Positions 45,817 through 56,054 of a stretch of 64,000 bases of DNA are shown here, in pieces (the first letter of the stretch is position 1; each line of letters opens with the position of its first letter). Below the pieces are notes generated by a model. It did not search any database and was not told the origin of the DNA. It saw only the letters and a list, made by a program, of their open reading frames with translations. Source of the stretch: Nostoc sp. LEGE 06077 (lineage in GTDB: Bacteria; Cyanobacteriota; Cyanobacteriia; Cyanobacteriales; Nostocaceae); the NCBI RefSeq assembly GCF_015207705.1, contig NZ_JADEWI010000020.1:1-64000 (forward strand). Direction: 5' to 3'. The position numbers and the translations under genes are program-made.

Positions 45817-47712
45817 GTGACCTTGAGCTTGCCTTCCCCGATTAGTCCTGCAAAAACCGAGAATCAAAACCAGTCTGCTGCTCAACCGTCAGTTGTGACA
45901 CCCCAACGGGCAACTGGTGGTTTCGCGTTACTCGATAGTCTTCTACGCCACGGCGTTGAGTATATTTTTGGTTATCCCGGTGGAGCAATCCTACCGATTT
46001 ACGATGATTTATACAAAGTGGAATCCACTGGTGCGCTGAAGCACATCCTAGTGCGGCATGAACAAGGCGCAGCCCACGCCGCAGATGGCTATGCCCGTGC
46101 CACTGGGAAGGTAGGAATTTGTTTTGGTACTTCTGGCCCTGGCGCAACAAACTTGGTGACAGGCATCGCTACAGCTTATATGGATTCGATTCCAATGGTT
46201 GTGGTAACAGGACAAGTCCCCCGCAAAATGATCGGTACAGATGCGTTTCAAGAAACCGATATTTACGGTATTACTTTACCCATAGTCAAGCACTCTTATG
46301 TAGTGCGTGATCCCAAAGACATGGCGCGAATTGTGGCTGAAGCATTCCACATCGCCAGCACGGGACGGCCAGGGCCAGTTTTAATAGATGTCCCCAAAGA
46401 TGTGGCCTTTGAAGAATTTGATTATATACCGATAGAACCAGGGACAGTTAAATTACCGGGATATCGCCCCACAGTTAAGGGAAATCCTCGCCAAGTCAAT
46501 GCGGCAATTAAGTTAATTAAAGAAAGCCGCCGCCCATTGCTGTATGTTGGTGGTGGGGCGATCGCGGCTAATGCCCATGAAGAAGTTCTTCAATTGGCTG
46601 AATTATTTAATATTCCTGTCACCACCACATTGATGGGGATTGGGGCATTTGATGAACACCATCCTCTATCTTTAGGGATGCTAGGAATGCACGGTACAGC
46701 CTACGCTAACTTTGCCGTGAGTGATTGTGATTTACTCATCTGTGTTGGCGCAAGATTTGATGATCGCGTAACGGGTAAATTAGATGAATTTGCTTCCCGC
46801 GCCAAAGTTATCCACATTGATATTGACCCGGCGGAAGTAGGTAAAAACCGCATTCCTGAAGTGCCTATTGTTGGCGATGTCCGCAACGTCTTAGTTGATT
46901 TGTTACGCCGCTGTAAGCAATCAGGTGCCAAACCTACACCCAATCAAAACCAAGAATGGCTGAATTTAATTAACCGTTGGCGGGAAGAATATCCGTTAGT
47001 TGTGCCGCAACACCCCGACAGCATCTCACCCCAAGAAGCCATTGTTGAAGTTAGTCGCCAAGCACCCCACGCCTTCTACACTACAGATGTCGGTCAGCAT
47101 CAAATGTGGGCGGCGCAATTCCTCAAGAACGGGCCACGGCGGTGGATTTCCAGTGCTGGCTTAGGAACGATGGGTTTTGGCTTACCGGCGGCGATTGGTG
47201 CCAAAGTTGCCTTCCCCAATGATGAAGTAATCTGTATCAGCGGCGATGCCAGTTTCCAAATGTGTTTACAAGAATTGGGAACAGCAGCACAGTATAGCAT
47301 TAATGTCAAGATTGTAATTGTCAACAACGGCTGGCAGGGAATGGTACGTCAGTGGCAACAAGCTTTCCACGGCGAACGTTACTCTTGCTCAAATATGGAA
47401 GTTGGGATGCCAGATATTGAGTTGTTGGCTAAGGCATACGGTATCAAAGGTATTGTCGTTAAGGAACGGGCGCAATTAAAAGATGCGATCGCTGAAATGT
47501 TAGCGCATAATGGCCCAGTCATCTTGAATGTTCACGTCACCAGAGACGAAAACTGCTATCCAATGGTAGCCCCTGGTAAGAGCAACGCTCAAATGGTGGG
47601 TTTACCCAAGCAACCACCTAAAAGTTCCTTAGAACCAGTTTGTTGTAGTCATTGCGGTAGCATGAATGCGCCGAACCATAATTTCTGCGCTGAGTGTGGA
47701 ACGAAGTTGTAA
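45817..47712 (+). CDS. ilvB: Acetolactate synthase large subunit with zinc ribbon
   Basis: 631 residues, longer than the ~570-600 of most IlvB. The GTG start has GAGGT about six bases upstream. Domains in order: TPP-binding N-domain ([15 protein letters not shown], catalytic Glu in [18 protein letters not shown]), a FAD-like middle domain, and the TPP C-domain ([20 protein letters not shown], then [11 protein letters not shown]). It makes 2-acetolactate from two pyruvate for Val/Leu (and acetohydroxybutyrate for Ile). The last ~25 residues, [20 protein letters not shown], are a CxxC...CxxC zinc ribbon. I have not confirmed whether this tail is usual in cyanobacteria. No small regulatory subunit is adjacent. 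Confidence 0.92.
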   Translation: MTLSLPSPISPAKTENQNQSAAQPSVVTPQRATGGFALLDSLLRHGVEYIFGYPGGAILPIYDDLYKVESTGALKHILVRHEQGAAHAADGYARATGKVGICFGTSGPGATNLVTGIATAYMDSIPMVVVTGQVPRKMIGTDAFQETDIYGITLPIVKHSYVVRDPKDMARIVAEAFHIASTGRPGPVLIDVPKDVAFEEFDYIPIEPGTVKLPGYRPTVKGNPRQVNAAIKLIKESRRPLLYVGGGAIAANAHEEVLQLAELFNIPVTTTLMGIGAFDEHHPLSLGMLGMHGTAYANFAVSDCDLLICVGARFDDRVTGKLDEFASRAKVIHIDIDPAEVGKNRIPEVPIVGDVRNVLVDLLRRCKQSGAKPTPNQNQEWLNLINRWREEYPLVVPQHPDSISPQEAIVEVSRQAPHAFYTTDVGQHQMWAAQFLKNGPRRWISSAGLGTMGFGLPAAIGAKVAFPNDEVICISGDASFQMCLQELGTAAQYSINVKIVIVNNGWQGMVRQWQQAFHGERYSCSNMEVGMPDIELLAKAYGIKGIVVKERAQLKDAIAEMLAHNGPVILNVHVTRDENCYPMVAPGKSNAQMVGLPKQPPKSSLEPVCCSHCGSMNAPNHNFCAECGTKL

Positions 47713-48116
47713 GTTAAACAACTAACTTTGGGTGTAAGGGTATAGGGGTATAGGGGTGTACGGTAGACATGAGGCAGAAAGATAATTAAAGGGGACTCTG
47801 ACCCTCTAATTGAAGACCAAAGTTACTTCTTTCCCTTACACCCCTACCGTGTACACACAAGTCAAAAATTTTCGTGTTCAACCACATCCCGCCTAGAATT
47901 AAAGTTCCAGGCTCATAGCAAAAGTCCATAAAGCTTGGACTGGAAGACATTTTTGCTTGAGTCATCTGAAGATGACTTGCGCTATGAGACTCGGAATTCA
48001 TTCCGAGGCGGGACAGATGCACTCAACGAACATTTATTTGTGTGTACACCATAGCTTTCCAAGGGGGGTAATTTGACTTGTGTGTACACCGTAGCCTCAC
48101 CCCCTTACACCCAGTC
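47713..48116. other. Spacer containing structured element A
   Basis: 404 bases between convergent ilvB and the cyanophycinase-like gene. The first ~45 bases hold GGGTATAGGGGTATAGGGGT simple repeats. Element A occupies most of the remainder. A GGGGGG stretch (48064-48068) precedes the second right-hand end. Confidence 0.65.
47847..48091 (+). repeat. Structured MITE-like element A
   Basis: Ends: CCGTGTACACACAAGTCAAA at 47847-47866 and its inverted copy, TTTGACTTGTGTGTACACCG, at 48072-48091 (19 of 20 match). A shorter right end also lies at 48037-48050. Inside are stems: P1 TCCCGC 47887-47892 / GCGGGA 48008-48013; P2 CTCATAGC 47912-47919 / GCTATGAG 47981-47988; P3 AGTCCA 47923 / TGGACT 47936; P4 AGTCATCT 47960 / AGATGACT 47970; P5 CTCGGAAT 47990 / ATTCCGAG 48000. 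An extra GCCT/AGGC hairpin can form at 47891-47912. No protein coding is credible. See the second copy at 56127-56332. Confidence 0.85.
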
Positions 48117-49151
48117 TTAATAAGGATCTGAATTAAATCTGCCTCCTTTGACGCTTCTAAAGTAATAACCTCGATTTGGTGGGTTTCTTAGGTCGAATGT
48201 TTCACCGCTGGGAACCCGCCAAATTTTATAGTCATGGTAAGTTAGCGGGGTTCGGGGTTTACAGACCTCTGGCGGGTGATCTCCTAAAACAAAATAGGCT
48301 GCATTTCTCCCCATCACTTTTACGAGGCCATATTTATCGACGACAACTGAGGTTTCCTCACTAATAGCTATGCCTAAAACACGTTTGGCTTTGCCATCTT
48401 GAATTTGTCGTGCAATAAAAGCCATAATTCGACCCATCCGTTTACGGCTATCAAAGTGGGTATCGATGATGGTTCCGCGCAAATGACCCCATTGAAAAAA
48501 ATCGTATGTAAAGGTGATATTCCGATAGGGATCTTCGAGGATTTCTCTAGTTTCGATGCTGTCTTCACAAGCACAAGAATCGTAAATATACTCACTGTGA
48601 ATCATGGCACCGGCACTAGTTCCACCAATGGCCCCGCCTCTAGTGTAGACTTCTCGGACGGCATTTTCTAGTTTGGTGTTTTTCCAACTGCGGATGTATT
48701 GGCATTGGTCGCCACCAGCAAAGAAAACTACGCCAGCTTTGCGGACTTTTTCGACAATATCGTCTCGGTTGGCATCTTGGCGGTTGCTAATAATGAGAGT
48801 TCTGACAGAATTCACACCTCTCATACCATAAATTAGGTGATTATAATCATCACCACCATAAGCGCGAAGAACTACCACATTAACTTTCGTAGCGTTGCTA
48901 GTTCCCCCGCGAACTTGGTCGATCATCCATTGAATGGCCTTCTCGACATCAGGGCCACCGCCGCCTAAGTTCAGTACTGGGCCAGCTAATCGGGGAAGAT
49001 GGGAAACGGGCGAAACAACGTCTACAGTGTTGTCAATGAAGTGGCGTTTCAGGTATGCTGTAAGACGGGTTATTAAACTGGCACCCATCCTTAACAACAC
49101 AGTTCCCAAATTCTTCCAGAACTTTGCTATATCTGGGAATGCCTTCGTCAT
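48117..49151 (-). CDS. Cyanophycinase-like peptidase (S51 family)
   Basis: 344 residues, longer than the ~270 of typical cyanophycinase by about 50 at the N-terminus. The S51 features are GGGGPDVEKAIQWM, VFFAGGDQCQYIRSW and the Ser elbow GGTSAGAMIHS (nucleophile S179). The family also uses His and Glu. It could cleave cyanophycin (multi-L-arginyl-poly-aspartate) to beta-Asp-Arg, or a related isoaspartyl peptide. No signal peptide is visible, and the N-terminus is amphipathic and basic (LLRMGASLITRLTAYLKRH). No cyanophycin synthetase is in the window. Confidence 0.82.
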   Translation of the reverse strand: MTKAFPDIAKFWKNLGTVLLRMGASLITRLTAYLKRHFIDNTVDVVSPVSHLPRLAGPVLNLGGGGPDVEKAIQWMIDQVRGGTSNATKVNVVVLRAYGGDDYNHLIYGMRGVNSVRTLIISNRQDANRDDIVEKVRKAGVVFFAGGDQCQYIRSWKNTKLENAVREVYTRGGAIGGTSAGAMIHSEYIYDSCACEDSIETREILEDPYRNITFTYDFFQWGHLRGTIIDTHFDSRKRMGRIMAFIARQIQDGKAKRVLGIAISEETSVVVDKYGLVKVMGRNAAYFVLGDHPPEVCKPRTPLTYHDYKIWRVPSGETFDLRNPPNRGYYFRSVKGGRFNSDPY

Positions 49152-49315
49152 ACTAAGTTTTTAGAGCAAACTGCATTTACTGTTTACTCTCGCATCAGAA
49201 GGCTTGATATTCCCAGCGTACAGGGCTTGTAATGTTTTTTAACGCAGAATTATCCAGAGTAATCATTTATTCTCTGCACCTCTGGGCAGTATCCTCAGTT
49301 TTACTTGGTGTTTGA

Positions 49316-50503
49316 TTACCAGATAACTTGCGATCGCTCCTGCACAACTCGCTGATAAACTGATTCTGTTAGCTGGGCTAATTTCGACCAGCTAAAGCGC
49401 CGTTCTAAATCTTTATAAGCGTTATCTACCAGCCATTGCCGATATCCGGGGTTTTTCAAAACCTCTAAAATTCCCCATGCTAAAGAATCAGGATTATTGA
49501 CTAAGGTAACGATACCAGTTTTGGTATGTTGGACAACTTCAGGAAAACCTCCCGTATCGGAAACTACTACCGGAACACGAGACGCAAAACTTTCTAAAGC
49601 CACAATACCAAAGGGTTCGTAAAAACTAGGGAATACAGCACAGTCGGCAATAGTTTGAAATTTATCTAAGTATTCATCAGATAAGAAACCCGTAAAATAG
49701 CATTTATCCCAAATCCCTAAATCTGCGGCTTGTTGTTTGAGATGATCAGTATTACCGCCACCAATAATCACAAATTTAACGTAACCACCCATTTCTGCTA
49801 GGACTTTAGGTGCAGCATTTAATAATACTGGTACACCCTTTTCATGAGTCATCCGGCCGACATAGTAAACAATTTTTTCACCATCTTCGGCAAATTGACG
49901 GCGAAAATCTTGAGCATGGAAATCTTGATGATGCTGTTTTTTTTCGGGACGAATACCGTTATAAATGACATCGACTTTATTCCAAGGGCTGCGGAGGGCG
50001 CGTTCCACTTCTCGGCGCATATAGTCAGTACAAACGATAATTCGCCAAGCATCAAAAGCGAGTAAATTTTCTTTGCCGTGAATGTAATTTTGGATATCGT
50101 TATGAATACCGTTGTAGCGTCCGTATTCTGTAGCGTGGATGGTTGCTATTAGAGGAATTTTAAAAGTATGCTTAAGAGCGATCGCGGCATCTCCAACTAA
50201 CCAATCATGGGCATGGATTAAATCAAACGGCCCTTCTTCTAAAATTAACTTCCCACCGTGATGTCCCATGCTTTGGTTGAGGTTGACAACCCAGTGAAAA
50301 AAGTCGTTACTATGTCCGACTGGGACTCGATGTACGTTTATCCCTTCAACCATCTCATACATCGGCGCTTGACCGAACTCTACGGTAATCAAGTGAACTT
50401 CATGTCCTAGCTTGACGAGTTCCGGATACAACTCAGATACGTGTCTAGCAATACCCCCAACTATCCTTGGTGGAAATTCCCAACTTAATACAAGTATTTT
50501 CAT
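49316..50503 (-). CDS. Glycosyltransferase family 4 protein
   Basis: 395 residues, GT-B fold. The acceptor domain starts MKILVLSWEFPPRIVGGIAR, the GGIAR loop of GT4/GT5 enzymes. The donor domain has VGRMTHEKGVPVLLNAAP and the nucleotide-sugar EX7E motif region FPSFYEPFGIVALESFA. These retain the anomeric configuration. Acceptor unknown; relatives act in glycogen/starch-like or polysaccharide synthesis. No signal. Downstream of, and on the same strand as, nothing obviously related. Confidence 0.85.
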   Translation of the reverse strand: MKILVLSWEFPPRIVGGIARHVSELYPELVKLGHEVHLITVEFGQAPMYEMVEGINVHRVPVGHSNDFFHWVVNLNQSMGHHGGKLILEEGPFDLIHAHDWLVGDAAIALKHTFKIPLIATIHATEYGRYNGIHNDIQNYIHGKENLLAFDAWRIIVCTDYMRREVERALRSPWNKVDVIYNGIRPEKKQHHQDFHAQDFRRQFAEDGEKIVYYVGRMTHEKGVPVLLNAAPKVLAEMGGYVKFVIIGGGNTDHLKQQAADLGIWDKCYFTGFLSDEYLDKFQTIADCAVFPSFYEPFGIVALESFASRVPVVVSDTGGFPEVVQHTKTGIVTLVNNPDSLAWGILEVLKNPGYRQWLVDNAYKDLERRFSWSKLAQLTESVYQRVVQERSQVIW

Positions 50504-50925
50504 TTACTAAAGTCTCCAAAGCTTTAAAAATTTCTCAACAACTAGATTTATCTAAAAATACAAGGGGATGAAATCAATTGAGTAAGTATGTTTACTAAAG
50601 TTCTCTAATTTTTTAATAATTTTAGAGATAGATCACAGGTTATCAAGGTTGGTTAGATTCGCAAATACCTAATGAAACTTATTAGAGTAATTGATAAATG
50701 TCCCTAGGGGATGGAGTATCTTACCCCTCTTTCAAGTTCTATGCTTGTTTTCCAGCAAGAGTCAAAACCATCAGGAAAGAAATCAACTGTGTCTTGCACT
50801 ATTTCCCATTCACCCTGATTTACTGAACACCCACAGTACTGTGATAGTCTTTTTACTGTAGCTTGGTATGAGTTATAGCTAAAGCCACAGATTAAGTAAA
50901 TTTTAAATCTTGAGTGCGAAGAGTG
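50504..50925. other. Divergent spacer
   Basis: About 420 bases between glycosyltransferase and secreted-protein genes. AT-rich. No repeat or RNA element recognised. Confidence 0.45.
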
Positions 50926-51438
50926 ATGCCATCTATACTAGTAAACTTCTACAGACAAGTACTGCCCGCTGTTGCTATGTCTGTTGTCGGCGTAGTAGCA
51001 TTTTCCTCAGCTACCTGGACTGCACCTGTTAAAACTCAATTATTGTCTCGAAAATGTACAACCAGTGGTTATATTGGACGAAGGCAAAGAGATGTATCTA
51101 TAGGTAGGGAAGTATACACTAGTCAGTTTAATATGATCACTAACTCTGACGAGAAGCTCAGAGCTAGAGTAGCTTGCGACATTACTAAACCTCAACCTGG
51201 AGCTTTTAAAACCCTATATCTGGAGATGGGAATTGATGATGCAGAGAGAGAACGAAACACAGTGGTAACTATTTTTTTCAACGGAAAAGAGGTTTTCAAT
51301 GAAGCTATTACAAAAGGCCCTATTAAGAAACTGTCTTTAGATGTGCGTAATGTACGAAGCGCGACTGTTGAAGTCTGGACTTCTGATAGGTTTGGAGTTA
51401 ATTCTGTTCATTTTGTTAAAGCTGAACTTCTAAAATAA
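50926..51438 (+). CDS. Secreted hypothetical protein
   Basis: 170 residues from the ATG at 50926; a GTG at 50914 is in frame. A signal peptide is clear (YRQVLPAVAMSVVGVVAFSS, cleaving near TWTAP). The mature part is beta-rich: TTSGYIGRRQRDVSIGREVYTSQFN, TLYLEMGIDDAERERNTVVTIFFNGKEVFNEAI and ATVEVWTSDRFGVNSVHFVKAEL. The shape recalls NPCBM/NEW2-type carbohydrate-binding modules, which is only a guess. A 30-bp palindrome follows the stop. Confidence 0.68.
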   Translation: MPSILVNFYRQVLPAVAMSVVGVVAFSSATWTAPVKTQLLSRKCTTSGYIGRRQRDVSIGREVYTSQFNMITNSDEKLRARVACDITKPQPGAFKTLYLEMGIDDAERERNTVVTIFFNGKEVFNEAITKGPIKKLSLDVRNVRSATVEVWTSDRFGVNSVHFVKAELLK

Positions 51439-51513
51439 GCTTTAGTATGTTATGAGCATAGTTTCACAATCAACACTGAAGCTATTAATTGTATAAATAA
51501 ATATTTATTTGTA

Positions 51514-51543
51514 TGTAGCGGCAATTCATGAATTGCCGCTACA
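51514..51543. terminator. 30-bp perfect palindrome between convergent genes
   Basis: Arms TGTAGCGGCAATTCA and TGAATTGCCGCTACA with no loop. It lies between the secreted-protein gene and lepA. It could terminate in both directions but lacks a T-run. Dispersed-repeat type. Confidence 0.6.
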
Positions 51544-51605
51544 TTACTTTGTTATGGCTAAATCCTACCTTATACAGCAGTTTCCAGTAGGTGAAATTTC
51601 CCTCA

Positions 51606-53417
51606 TTAATTTTGATCTAAACGCAACACAGCCATAAAAGCTTCTTGAGGTACATCAACTGTACCTACAGCCTTCATTCGCTTTTTACCCTTTGCTTGTT
51701 TTTGCAAAAGTTTCTTCTTCCGGCTGATGTCACCACCATAACACTTGGCGAGTACATCTTTGCGTAAAGCGGGGATATGTTCACTGGCGATAACTTTGCT
51801 ACCAATGGATGCTTGAATTGGTACTTTAAATTGATGGCGAGGAATCAATTCTTTGAGCTTCTCAGCCATTGACCGCCCGACGTTATAAGCTTTATCGCGG
51901 TGGACAATCATCGCTAAGGAATCAACGGGGTCGCCGTTAATCATGATATCCAGCTTCACCAGTGGATTTTCGCGGTAGCCGATAAGATGATATTCCATAC
52001 TGGCATAACCGCGCGATCGCGATTTCATTTGGTCAAAAAAGTCGGTGACAACTTCTGCCAAGGGTAACTCATAAGTCAGAGTAGTACGCCCTTGGGTAAG
52101 ATATTTCATATCCTTGAAGATACCCCGCCGATTTTGTGACAATTCCATTAAAGTCCCCACGTATGTTTCCGGCGTAATCATCTCTACCTTGACATAAGGC
52201 TCTTCGATTTTTTCGCGAGCGTTTGGTTCAGGCAAATGGCTAGGGTTATCAATATATAACTCTTCGCCCTTGAGCGTAGTTACACGGTAAACCACAGATG
52301 GGGCGGTAATAATTAAATCCAAGTCATATTCGCGTTCTAACCGTTCTTGGACAATTTCCATGTGTAGCAAACCCAAGAACCCACACCGGAAGCCAAAACC
52401 CATCGCGCTGGAAGTTTCTGGTTCGTAATGCAGCGCCGCATCATTCAGCCTGAGTTTTTCTAAAGCTTCTCGCAAGTCTTCAAATTGGTCAGCATCGATG
52501 GGGAACATCCCGCAAAAAACCATTGGGTTAGCTTCGGTATAACCAGGTAAAGGTTCTGCGGCTTTGGCATTAGATAAAGTAATCGTATCACCCACCCGCG
52601 CATCAGCTACCGCTTTAATCGCGGCGGCGAAATAACCTACCTCGCCGGCGTGGAGTTCATCAACTTGCTTTTGAGTGGGGGAAAGTACGCCCAACTCGTC
52701 GATTTCGTATTCTTTACCAGAGGCCATCAGGTAGACGCGATCGCCTTTTTTCACCCGACCATCCATTACCCGGAAGTAAACAATTACACCCCGATAGGAA
52801 TCATAATAGCTATCAAAAATTAATGCCCGTAAGCGTTGATCTACGTTATCGGGGGCTGGCGGAACGCGTTCAACAATTGTCTCTAAAATTTCCTCAATTC
52901 CAATTCCTTCTTTGGCTGAGGCTAAAATTGCCCCGCTGCAATCAAGACCAATAATTTCTTCAATTTCACCAATTACCCGTTCTGGTTCTGCGCCTGGGAG
53001 GTCAATTTTATTGAGAACTGGAATTATTTCCAAGTTATGTTCTAACGCCAAGTAGACATTCGCCAAAGTTTGCGCTTCCACACCTTGGGATGCGTCTACA
53101 ACCAATAATGCTCCTTCACAAGCAGCTAAACTGCGAGACACTTCATAAGAAAAGTCTACGTGTCCGGGAGTATCAATTAAATTTAATACATACTGCTGAC
53201 CATCTTTGGCCTTGTAATCCATCCGGGCCGCTTGCAGCTTAATTGTAATGCCGCGCTCCCGTTCTAAATCCATATTGTCGAGAAATTGTTCCTTCATCTG
53301 CCGCACGTCAACAGTGCCAGTAGCTTGCAGTAGGCGATCGGCAAGGGTTGATTTCCCGTGATCAATGTGAGCAATAATACAGAAATTGCGAATGCGAACT
53401 GCGGGAACGTCAGTCAT
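51606..53417 (-). CDS. lepA: LepA (elongation factor 4)
   Basis: 603 residues, the normal length. GTPase motifs: G1 [13 protein letters not shown]3 [15 protein letters not shown]4 [10 protein letters not shown]5 SAKEGIG. The LepA-specific C-terminal domain is present ([43 protein letters not shown]). It is a ribosome back-translocating GTPase with roles under stress. Monocistronic in view of the surrounding divergent and convergent genes. Confidence 0.97.
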   Translation of the reverse strand: MTDVPAVRIRNFCIIAHIDHGKSTLADRLLQATGTVDVRQMKEQFLDNMDLERERGITIKLQAARMDYKAKDGQQYVLNLIDTPGHVDFSYEVSRSLAACEGALLVVDASQGVEAQTLANVYLALEHNLEIIPVLNKIDLPGAEPERVIGEIEEIIGLDCSGAILASAKEGIGIEEILETIVERVPPAPDNVDQRLRALIFDSYYDSYRGVIVYFRVMDGRVKKGDRVYLMASGKEYEIDELGVLSPTQKQVDELHAGEVGYFAAAIKAVADARVGDTITLSNAKAAEPLPGYTEANPMVFCGMFPIDADQFEDLREALEKLRLNDAALHYEPETSSAMGFGFRCGFLGLLHMEIVQERLEREYDLDLIITAPSVVYRVTTLKGEELYIDNPSHLPEPNAREKIEEPYVKVEMITPETYVGTLMELSQNRRGIFKDMKYLTQGRTTLTYELPLAEVVTDFFDQMKSRSRGYASMEYHLIGYRENPLVKLDIMINGDPVDSLAMIVHRDKAYNVGRSMAEKLKELIPRHQFKVPIQASIGSKVIASEHIPALRKDVLAKCYGGDISRKKKLLQKQAKGKKRMKAVGTVDVPQEAFMAVLRLDQN

Positions 53418-53892
53418 ATACTATTCTTGCTGAAGCAGCAACCAAGGTTATAAAGAGCGATTTACTTCATGTATTTTAATGCTTTCTTAGCCAAGACGCT
53501 GCTATGAAGTGTGAAGTCTGAAATTTCATCCCCCTGCCTCTTAAGTATTTTGCAAATCTATATAAAGTCTCTATAATTAAGTCTATTTTTCTTTGCAGGT
53601 ATTGATCTATCAGCAGCGTACAATAAATATATATAAGTACATAGTGTAGAGATCGTGGGCAGTTACACCTCGTAAATGCTCGGAGCTACTGATTTACTGA
53701 CCAAACTTCTAGAGCCTTGAAAGAGTGAGTTCTATGAAAATTGCCACTTAAAAATCTCAAGCTGTTACTTTTGGTAAGAGTTCGGGGAACTATGTAACTA
53801 TACCTTGAAGATTTGTCAGTAAACTAACCCGAAACTTGAGTAGAACTACTTTACAAAGCTTTAGACAAAACAAATTCAGAGTATATAAACCG
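53418..53892. other. Long leader/spacer upstream of RHH-like gene
   Basis: About 475 bases. AT-rich, with GTGTGAAGTCTGAAA dispersed-repeat fragments near 53508. A GCTCGGAGCTAC-type stem and GAGTTCGGGG patch lie in the last 200 bases, perhaps a long 5' untranslated leader. No gene. Confidence 0.45.
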
Positions 53893-54129
53893 ATGAATAT
53901 GAAAGAGAGAGCTACCGAAGGGGAGCAAAGACAAGGCGATAAGGTAGAAATTGCTGTCCGCCTAGATTCGGAATTATTAGAGCAAATTCAGCATCTCACT
54001 AATGACCCTAGCAAAGTCATTGAGGTAGCAATTCGCCAATGGTTACGGGGTGAGATTCCTAGAGATGATGAACTGACTCGTACTCCTTACCGCACACCTG
54101 TGCCTCCTAGAGGTGAATGGAATGATTGA
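53893..54129 (+). CDS. Ribbon-helix-helix-like small regulator
   Basis: 78 residues from the ATG at 53893 (another ATG at 53899); a TTG at 53836 would add 19 residues. The block KVEIAVRLDSELLEQIQHLT followed by NDPSKVIEVAIRQWLRGE has the beta-strand then two helices expected for ribbon-helix-helix DNA-binding proteins. A Pro/Arg-rich tail follows (TRTPYRTPVPPRGEW). It may dimerise and bind DNA. No toxin partner is adjacent. A tiny 31-codon frame overlaps its stop (54122-54217). Confidence 0.7.
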   Translation: MNMKERATEGEQRQGDKVEIAVRLDSELLEQIQHLTNDPSKVIEVAIRQWLRGEIPRDDELTRTPYRTPVPPRGEWND

Positions 54130-54287
54130 CAGCTACAAACAAGCTTTTTATAGACAAGAACACAACTGTCAAGTTTGTCAATCCTCGCTTTCATCACAGC
54201 CAAAACACCCAATGTAAGTATGTAAAAGCTTTCAGTAGCTTGAGCAAGACTTTATTGAGTTGCCACTTGTCTACCCAACTCGATTAA

Positions 54288-56054
54288 ATGACTATTACTG
54301 CCAACTCCCAATTGCCAAACTTATTTTCTCAAAATCTGGAAGACATAGCTAATCAAACGGATGGCTCGTTACCAACTTTCGGCTCTGAGTTGGTGTATAC
54401 GCAAGATGGGTCAGGCCGCTACCTGTCATTTTATTGGCAGCGTAGCGAAGTTCTGGGGTTAAACCCTGAGCAAATAATAAATGGCAGCCATAACGAGGAA
54501 ATTTTTGCTCCTGTGGATAAGGTAGCTTATCTAGAAAGATTGCACCGAATTTTAGAAAATTTGGTGCCAGAAAAGTTGCAATGTTGGTTTCGCTACCACC
54601 AAGAGTTATGCGAGTTGGAATTAGTAATTTGTCCGATTATGCCGCCGCTAGGAACCGCCGCCACTACAGTTGTAGTGATGGGAAGGTTATTGCAGGCGAC
54701 AGTTGAACAACAAGAACTCAGTACCACACCAAAAGCGCCTACACCAATCGAGTTGGCTTTACGTTCGCAGCAACATCAAAAACTAGTGAATAAAATTACT
54801 AGAAATATTCGGCGAACTTTGGACTTAGACATTATATGGCAGCAAACAGTAGACAGTTTGGGTAAAGCACTAAAACTAGAACGTTGCATTATCTGTCCCT
54901 ATCAGCCCTCTAGCTCAAAAGTGCGCGTTATAGCAGAGTATCATCAGCCAGAACGCAGTTCGATGCTTGGCTTAGAAATAGATGTAGCTTCTGAGCCAGC
55001 ATTTGCCCAAGCCTTAGCCACTTTAGAGCCAGTGGTGATGGAGGTAGCGAAATATGCTCTGTGTCCAGAGCAAAAAGTTTTAGTAGTAGCGACTTGTTAT
55101 CAAGACCAAGCAAATGGCTTGATTGCCCTAGCTGTGCGCGATGAATGCTATCCACTGACAAACGCCGAACTAGAACTAGCCAAAGAAGTCGCCGATCAAT
55201 TAGGAACTGCGATCGCTCATGCTACTCTATATAAAGAATTAGAAGCGGCTCGCCAAAAAGCCGAAGAAGCCTCACGCCTCAAAAGTGAATTTTTAGCCAA
55301 CGTCTCCCATGAAATTCGCACTCCCCTCAATGGGATGATTGGCTTTTTGAAGCTGATCCTAGAGGGTATGGCAGACGACCCAGAAGAGCAACATCAGTTT
55401 CTTTTAGAAGCACATCAATCATCAATCCACCTGCTGAACATCATCAACGATATTTTGGACATTGCCAAAATCGAAGCAGGCAAAATGGAATTAGATTGCG
55501 CTCCTGTCCAGTTAGATGAGCTATTTTGTGGTGTCGAAAGTTTCATGCGTCCCCAAGCAGAGATGAAAAACCTCAGTTTTCGGATGCAAATTCCCACCAC
55601 CTGTGATGAAATCGTTGTCCAAGGCAATTATCAACGACTGCTCCAAGTGATGCTGAACTTGGTAAATAATGCGATTAAATTTACCCATGAAGGTGGTATT
55701 ACTATCACCGCCGATATAGTCCAGAAAAAAATCCAATTCCAAGAACAGCAATTTCCGGGTATGGTGAGAGTCCGGGTAGCGGATACAGGAATTGGTGTTT
55801 CATTAGACAAACAAGATAAATTATTTCAATTATTTTCTCAAGTAGATGGTTCCCGCACTCGTCAGTATGGCGGTACAGGCTTAGGTCTGGCAATATCTCA
55901 AAAGCTGATTGAGGCAATGGGTGGTGAAGTGCATTTCTACAGTCTGGGTGAAGGACTTGGCTCAACCGTTACCTTTACTGTCCCGTTGTATCAACGACCA
56001 GTCATTGTTTCATCAACAGACAAAACAGACAATAATTTAGATTGCGCGTGTTAA
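54288..56054 (+). CDS. PAS/GAF histidine kinase (soluble)
   Basis: 588 residues without membrane segments. The N-terminal PAS-like domain (~30-135) has [20 protein letters not shown] domain (~165-315) contains [21 protein letters not shown] coiled-coil linker ([22 protein letters not shown]) leads to HisKA with H341 ([16 protein letters not shown]) and HATPase_c ([35 protein letters not shown]). Cys residues in the GAF region (CIICP) are not in the conventional bilin-binding context, so bilin binding cannot be claimed. A downstream partner regulator is not evident. Confidence 0.9.
   Translation: MTITANSQLPNLFSQNLEDIANQTDGSLPTFGSELVYTQDGSGRYLSFYWQRSEVLGLNPEQIINGSHNEEIFAPVDKVAYLERLHRILENLVPEKLQCWFRYHQELCELELVICPIMPPLGTAATTVVVMGRLLQATVEQQELSTTPKAPTPIELALRSQQHQKLVNKITRNIRRTLDLDIIWQQTVDSLGKALKLERCIICPYQPSSSKVRVIAEYHQPERSSMLGLEIDVASEPAFAQALATLEPVVMEVAKYALCPEQKVLVVATCYQDQANGLIALAVRDECYPLTNAELELAKEVADQLGTAIAHATLYKELEAARQKAEEASRLKSEFLANVSHEIRTPLNGMIGFLKLILEGMADDPEEQHQFLLEAHQSSIHLLNIINDILDIAKIEAGKMELDCAPVQLDELFCGVESFMRPQAEMKNLSFRMQIPTTCDEIVVQGNYQRLLQVMLNLVNNAIKFTHEGGITITADIVQKKIQFQEQQFPGMVRVRVADTGIGVSLDKQDKLFQLFSQVDGSRTRQYGGTGLGLAISQKLIEAMGGEVHFYSLGEGLGSTVTFTVPLYQRPVIVSSTDKTDNNLDCAC

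Noticed and set aside
45805-45820. GGTTCGACC resembling a tRNA T-loop
   Set aside because: No acceptor or anticodon arms around it; it is the leader and GTG start region of ilvB.
47786-48022. Reverse-strand frame within element A and the matching one in element B (56104-56418)
   Set aside because: They share protein-like similarity only because the elements share DNA and the frame crosses hairpins; pairing, not codons, is conserved.
54122-54217. 31-codon frame overlapping the RHH-like gene stop, with a CxxC motif and AGGTG upstream
   Set aside because: Good upstream sequence but very short; without conservation data it could be chance. Not listed as a gene.
54288-56054. Bilin-binding phytochrome-type GAF in the soluble histidine kinase
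   Set aside because: The cysteines are not in the chromophore-binding context, so photoreceptor function cannot be claimed.
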